Shown here: positions 6,796-9,656 of the stretch, in pieces | Numbering within the stretch: the first letter of the stretch is position 1 | Layout of the letters: every line of letters begins with the position of its first letter | Source: Anaerolineae bacterium | Lineage (GTDB): Bacteria; Chloroflexota; Anaerolineae; JAAYZQ01 | NCBI GenBank assembly: GCA_016926595.1 | Contig: JAFGOG010000007.1 | Coordinates: 1 to 9,656, forward strand | Direction of reading: 5' to 3' | Length of the DNA: 9,656 nt | Program-made: the position numbers and the translations under genes | The notes under the pieces: generated by a model | Seen by the model: only the letters and a program-made list of their open reading frames with translations | Told to the model about the DNA's origin: nothing | Database searches by the model: none

Positions 6796-7557
6796 ATGAG
6801 ACAGATTCCCAAGATGACAGCCAAGCCTGCCATACTCCTGGGGGCCGTGACCGGCGCCTTGGTCGTCCTGCTGGGTTTCGGCATCGGCCTCGCCCAGCCC
6901 TCCGCGGCGGCCCTGGGCCCCGATCAGATCCTCGACGCCGGCGCCTCATCCGGGCCATTGGCCCAATCCCCCCACCCAACTCCCCACGCCATGGGGGGCA
7001 TGTCCCCTACTGAGCGGCTCGCCGTCCCCCCCATGTCCGATCCGCCCACCCAGATCGAGCTGGGCCACCACGAATACTGGATGTCCTGCATGGTCTGTCA
7101 CGGCGATAAGGGCCAGGGCCTTACCGAAGAGTGGCGCAGCGTGCTGGATCCGGAAGACCAGAACTGCTGGCAGGCCAAATGCCATGGCGCGGCCCATCCC
7201 CCTTACGGCTTTGAGATCCCTCGCACATCGCCCCTGGTCATGGGCACCGGAGCCCTCAGCGGCTACAGGACCGCCGCCGACCTGTTCGAGTTCCTGCGCG
7301 TCGAGATGCCCTGGTCATATCCCGCCCTCTTTGAAGACAAAGACTATTGGCAGCTCACCGCCTTCCTGGCCGACGTCAACAACATCGATATCGGCCAGGA
7401 TCCCCTGGGCCCCGACAATGCGGACCAGATCTTTCTGCTTCCGCAGCTTGTGCAAAGCCACCACAGCGCCATTGGGATCGAGCGCGTCATAGCCGGCGTG
7501 ATGGTCGGGCTGCTGTTGGGTGCGGCGGCCTTTTACTGGTTGCTTCGAGGTCATTGA
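6796..7557 (+). CDS. Membrane-anchored c-type cytochrome with CX2CH and CX4CH
   Basis: A 253-residue extracytoplasmic cytochrome c. ATG 6796 gives a good N-terminal signal or anchor (residues about 11-40, ending LAQPSAAA). It has no Shine-Dalgarno; the pyrimidine run CCTCCT (6790-6795) directly precedes it, so translation may depend on coupling to nfnB. A TTG at 6742 overlapping the nfnB stop is in frame but less likely. The first heme site is CMVCH (98-102), followed by GDKGQGL as in class I cytochromes. A second site, CWQAKCH (124-130), has CX4CH spacing, known in some multiheme cytochromes. Met171 in VEMPW, before the helix DKDYWQLTAFL, is a plausible axial ligand of the first heme. A C-terminal membrane segment lies at about 229-250 (VIAGVMVGLLLGAAAFYWLL). 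The next gene encodes a clear paralogue. Position before the Rieske and cytochrome b genes suggests it is the electron acceptor (cytochrome c1/f counterpart) of the complex. Confidence 0.85.
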   Translation: MRQIPKMTAKPAILLGAVTGALVVLLGFGIGLAQPSAAALGPDQILDAGASSGPLAQSPHPTPHAMGGMSPTERLAVPPMSDPPTQIELGHHEYWMSCMVCHGDKGQGLTEEWRSVLDPEDQNCWQAKCHGAAHPPYGFEIPRTSPLVMGTGALSGYRTAADLFEFLRVEMPWSYPALFEDKDYWQLTAFLADVNNIDIGQDPLGPDNADQIFLLPQLVQSHHSAIGIERVIAGVMVGLLLGAAAFYWLLRGH

Positions 7558-7624
7558 CACACGGTGGATTACTGTGACGAGCCATAAGGTTAAAACCTGC
7601 CCCACATCGCGGCGGAGGCGTTCG

Positions 7625-8302
7625 ATGGCAGATAGGGCTCAAATCCTCTCCAGGCGCGGGCCCGGCCTTGCCGTCCTGGCCCTGCTCCTGTGGCTCGCCC
7701 TGGCCGGCCCCATCGCCCAGGCGCGCGTCCCAGGCAGCCTCCACACCGCTCCCCCAGAGCCAACCCACGAGCCCATGTTCGACCGGCTGGAAGAGCCGGC
7801 GCTGGGGGAATCTCCCACCCAGGTCGACACCGGCCGCTACCTCTACTACCACCACTGCATGCCGTGCCACGGCGACCAGGGCCAGGGATTGACCGATGAG
7901 TGGCGGCTCGTGTGGGTCGACGACCACCAGAACTGCTGGGCGCGCGGCTGCCACACCGGCAAATCCGAGCTGGCCAGCTTCTACATCCCCCGATCCGTGC
8001 CGGCCGTCAGTGGCTCGCCAGGGACCCTCGTCCGCTTCGAGACAGCCGGGCAGCTCTTTGCGTTTCTGTGCGCCACACAGCCGCCGCAGCGGCCTGGCGC
8101 CCTCTCCGAGTCGGAATATTGGGCGGTGACCGCGTTCCTGCTGCACGAGAACGGCCGCCTGTCCCCCAACGCGCAGATCGGCCCCGGGGCCGCCGGCCCG
8201 GCGGCGTGGCAGATCGGCATACTTGCGGCCGCCCTGGCGGCGCTGTTGGCCCTGCTCGCCCTGTGGCGGCTGAGAAAGCGACAATCCAGGAGCGCAAATT
8301 GA
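7625..8302 (+). CDS. Second membrane-anchored c-type cytochrome, paralogue of the first
   Basis: A 225-residue protein. ATG 7625 is set by GGAGG (7614-7618), 6 nt upstream. It has an N-terminal signal segment (about 14-33, LAVLALLLWLALAGP, then AQA) and a C-terminal membrane segment (about 196-215) followed by a basic tail (RLRKRQSR). Heme sites are CMPCH (78-82) and CWARGCH (104-110), the same CX2CH/CX4CH pair and the same spacing as the upstream cytochrome. The surrounding runs match closely: CHGDxGQGLTxEWR, DxQNCW, IPRS/T and EYWAVTAFL versus DYWQLTAFL. Where the upstream protein has the candidate ligand Met171, this one has Gln152 (ATQPPQ), so the first heme may be ligated differently or have a different potential. 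The gene begins 67 nt after its paralogue. Its stop overlaps the Rieske start, so it is probably stoichiometric with that subunit. Confidence 0.85.
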   Translation: MADRAQILSRRGPGLAVLALLLWLALAGPIAQARVPGSLHTAPPEPTHEPMFDRLEEPALGESPTQVDTGRYLYYHHCMPCHGDQGQGLTDEWRLVWVDDHQNCWARGCHTGKSELASFYIPRSVPAVSGSPGTLVRFETAGQLFAFLCATQPPQRPGALSESEYWAVTAFLLHENGRLSPNAQIGPGAAGPAAWQIGILAAALAALLALLALWRLRKRQSRSAN

Positions 8303-8745
8303 ATCGCCGTAAATTCTTGACCTTGGCGGCCCGTGGCTCCCTGGCCGCGGCCGCCGTCGCGGCCGCCAGCCAGGTGGTGCGTTTCCTTGCCTTCCAGCCT
8401 CCGGATCCCACCCCAACCACCCTGCCCGTGGGCCAGCCCGGCAGCTATCCGCGTGGCTCGCTCATCTACGTCGCCGAGGCGCGGGTCTACATCGGCCACG
8501 ATCGGCGAGGCCTGTACGCCGTGGACGCCGTCTGCCCGCACCTGGGCTGCCTGGTAGAGCTGGCAGAAAAGGGCGGATTCGTCTGCCCCTGCCACGACAG
8601 CCGCTTTGACGCCGAGGGGCAGGTCGTGACCGGGCCGGCCACCCGGCCGCTGAGCTACCTGCGCCTCTGGCTCGATCAGGAGCAGGGCCAGCTCATGGTA
8701 GATCGCGGCGAGCCGGTAGAGCCGTCGGCGCGCCTGACCCTCTGA
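8299..8745 (+). CDS. Rieske [2Fe-2S] iron-sulfur protein of a bc/b6f-type complex
   Basis: A 148-residue Rieske subunit that carries electrons from quinol at the cytochrome b Qo site to the cytochrome c partners. It starts at TTG 8299: AGGAG (8288-8292) is 6 nt upstream and TTGA overlaps the stop of the preceding gene. This start gives the Tat-type N-terminus NRRKFLTLAARGS followed by a hydrophobic anchor (about 14-31). Cluster motifs are CPHLGC (79-84) and CPCHDSRFD (96-104). Ligands are Cys79, His81, Cys96 and His99, with Cys84 and Cys98 as the disulfide. Ser101 is kept, but Phe103 replaces the Tyr found in high-potential Rieske proteins. By known mutational trends this lowers the midpoint potential and suits menaquinol. 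The conserved GPATRPL turn (112-118) is present. Cytochrome b follows after 32 nt. Confidence 0.93.
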   Translation: MNRRKFLTLAARGSLAAAAVAAASQVVRFLAFQPPDPTPTTLPVGQPGSYPRGSLIYVAEARVYIGHDRRGLYAVDAVCPHLGCLVELAEKGGFVCPCHDSRFDAEGQVVTGPATRPLSYLRLWLDQEQGQLMVDRGEPVEPSARLTL

Positions 8746-8777
8746 GATTCGGTCCAGTCCAGGAGAGGAGAACGCCC

Positions 8778-9656
8778 GTGGGGCATCGCCGTCCCAGCTT
8801 CTATCACCACCTCCATCCCCCGACGATCCCCGGTCGTGAGGCCCGTTTTTCCTACACCTTTGGGCTGGGCGGCGTCTCCCTGTTCCTGTTCCTCGCCTTG
8901 GGCCTCACCGGCGTGCTCGAGATGTTCCTTTACATCCCCACCCCCGAAGGCGCCCACGAGTCGATCCGCCAGATAACCTACCAGGCCCCATTTGGCTGGC
9001 TGCTGCGCAACATCCATTTCTGGGCCGGACAGCTCATGGTGGGGACCGTCGTCCTGCACATGGCCCGGGTCGCTCTCAGCGGCGGCTACAAAGCTCGCCG
9101 GCTGAACTGGCTCATCGGAATGGCGCTGCTCTTCCTCACCTTCCTGCTGGACTTTAGCGGCTATGTGCTGCGATGGGACCAGGATACCGCTTGGGCGTTG
9201 ATGGTCGGCGCCAACCTGATCAAGTCGATCCCCGCCATCGGCCCTGCCCTCTACCGGTTCGCGATCGGTGGACAAGAGATCGGGGCGGCGGCCCTGCTCC
9301 GCTTCTACACCTGGCACGTGCTGGGCCTGGCGCTGCTGGCCGCGGTCTTGGTCGCCTGGCACATCTTTCGCGTCCGCCGCGATGGAGGCATCTCCCACGT
9401 CGAGCCGGCGCCGCGCGTCGATCGGGAGCGATTGCTGCGCGTCGAGCTGATCGCCATGCTGCTGACCCTGGTGGGCTTGGTCGGGCTGAGCCTGTTGGTC
9501 GATGCGCCCCTGGGCCCGCCCGCCGATCCCACCGCCCTCGTCGACAGGCCCCACGCGCCCTGGTTCTTCTTGTGGATCCAGGAGCTGCTGCGTTTTGGAT
9601 CCACCTTTGCGGCGGGCGTGCTCACCCCGCTGCTCATCCTGCTGATCCTGGCCGCG
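8778..9656 (+). CDS. Cytochrome b (fused b6/subunit IV type), 3' end beyond window
   Basis: The frame is open to the window edge, giving 293 residues of a longer protein. GTG 8778 is chosen because AGGAGAGGAG (8761-8770) lies 7 nt upstream. The product starts MGHRRPSFYHHLHPP, a typical amphipathic N-terminus. Heme b ligands are His80/His94 in helix B and His180/His195 in helix D. The helix D pair has 14 residues between, as in b6f complexes, whereas bc1 has 13. The Cys that binds the extra heme c in b6f is replaced by Gly29 (FGLGG), so that heme is probably absent. The chain continues past helix D through another membrane segment (about 221-242) into RPHAPWFFLWIQELLRF (257-273), the counterpart of the PEWY region of the Qo site, so subunit IV is fused to b6. 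The APWF form instead of PEWY is seen in menaquinol-type complexes. It forms the core of the complex with the Rieske and cytochrome c subunits. Confidence 0.92.
   Translation, partial: MGHRRPSFYHHLHPPTIPGREARFSYTFGLGGVSLFLFLALGLTGVLEMFLYIPTPEGAHESIRQITYQAPFGWLLRNIHFWAGQLMVGTVVLHMARVALSGGYKARRLNWLIGMALLFLTFLLDFSGYVLRWDQDTAWALMVGANLIKSIPAIGPALYRFAIGGQEIGAAALLRFYTWHVLGLALLAAVLVAWHIFRVRRDGGISHVEPAPRVDRERLLRVELIAMLLTLVGLVGLSLLVDAPLGPPADPTALVDRPHAPWFFLWIQELLRFGSTFAAGVLTPLLILLILAA

Noticed and set aside
7554..7595. Promoter between the two cytochrome genes
   Set aside because: A perfect TTGACA is at 7554-7559, but no acceptable -10 box lies 16-18 nt downstream. The nearest candidate (CATAAG, 7583-7588) is 23 nt away.

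Overview
The window is GC-rich (roughly two thirds G+C by eye) and every supported gene lies on the + strand. The codon style, the short interspersed repeat at the left edge and the protein types point to a Chloroflexota bacterium (Anaerolineae/Caldilineae-like). This assignment is an inference from remembered family resemblance, not from a marker gene.

Left part (1-3769). Three perfect tandem copies of a 29-bp repeat open the window. A tyrosine-recombinase-like gene follows (119-1072). It keeps the fold but appears to have lost most catalytic residues, including the nucleophilic tyrosine. A hairpin flanked by 11-bp direct repeats separates it from a large membrane protein (1223-3769). That protein combines a signal peptide, a roughly 200-residue extracytoplasmic domain resembling inactive glutamine-amidotransferase-like/DUF4350-type folds, and a polysaccharide-flippase (Wzx/MATE-like) membrane domain.

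Right part (about 3782-9656). A good extended -10 promoter (TTGGCA, 18 nt, TGGTATACT) begins what looks like one long energy-metabolism operon. Two small single-span membrane proteins come first, overlapping by 4 nt. Next are nfnA and nfnB, encoding the two subunits of an NADH-dependent ferredoxin:NADP+ oxidoreductase-like flavoenzyme. Then come two paralogous membrane-anchored c-type cytochromes, each with one CX2CH and one CX4CH motif, a Tat-targeted Rieske iron-sulfur protein that starts at TTG, and a fused b6/subunit-IV-type cytochrome b that runs off the right edge.

The cytochromes, Rieske protein and cytochrome b together make a quinol:cytochrome c oxidoreductase (bc/b6f-type complex), probably using menaquinol. 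The unusual point is that the cytosolic flavin/iron-sulfur Nfn module and two small membrane proteins are encoded directly upstream on the same strand with short gaps. This suggests an exchange between the NAD(P)H/ferredoxin pools and the quinone pool through, or alongside, the Rieske/cytochrome b complex. It is the best candidate in the window for a little-described system. No tRNA, rRNA, CRISPR array or intact insertion sequence was found. No gap between genes exceeds about 150 bp.
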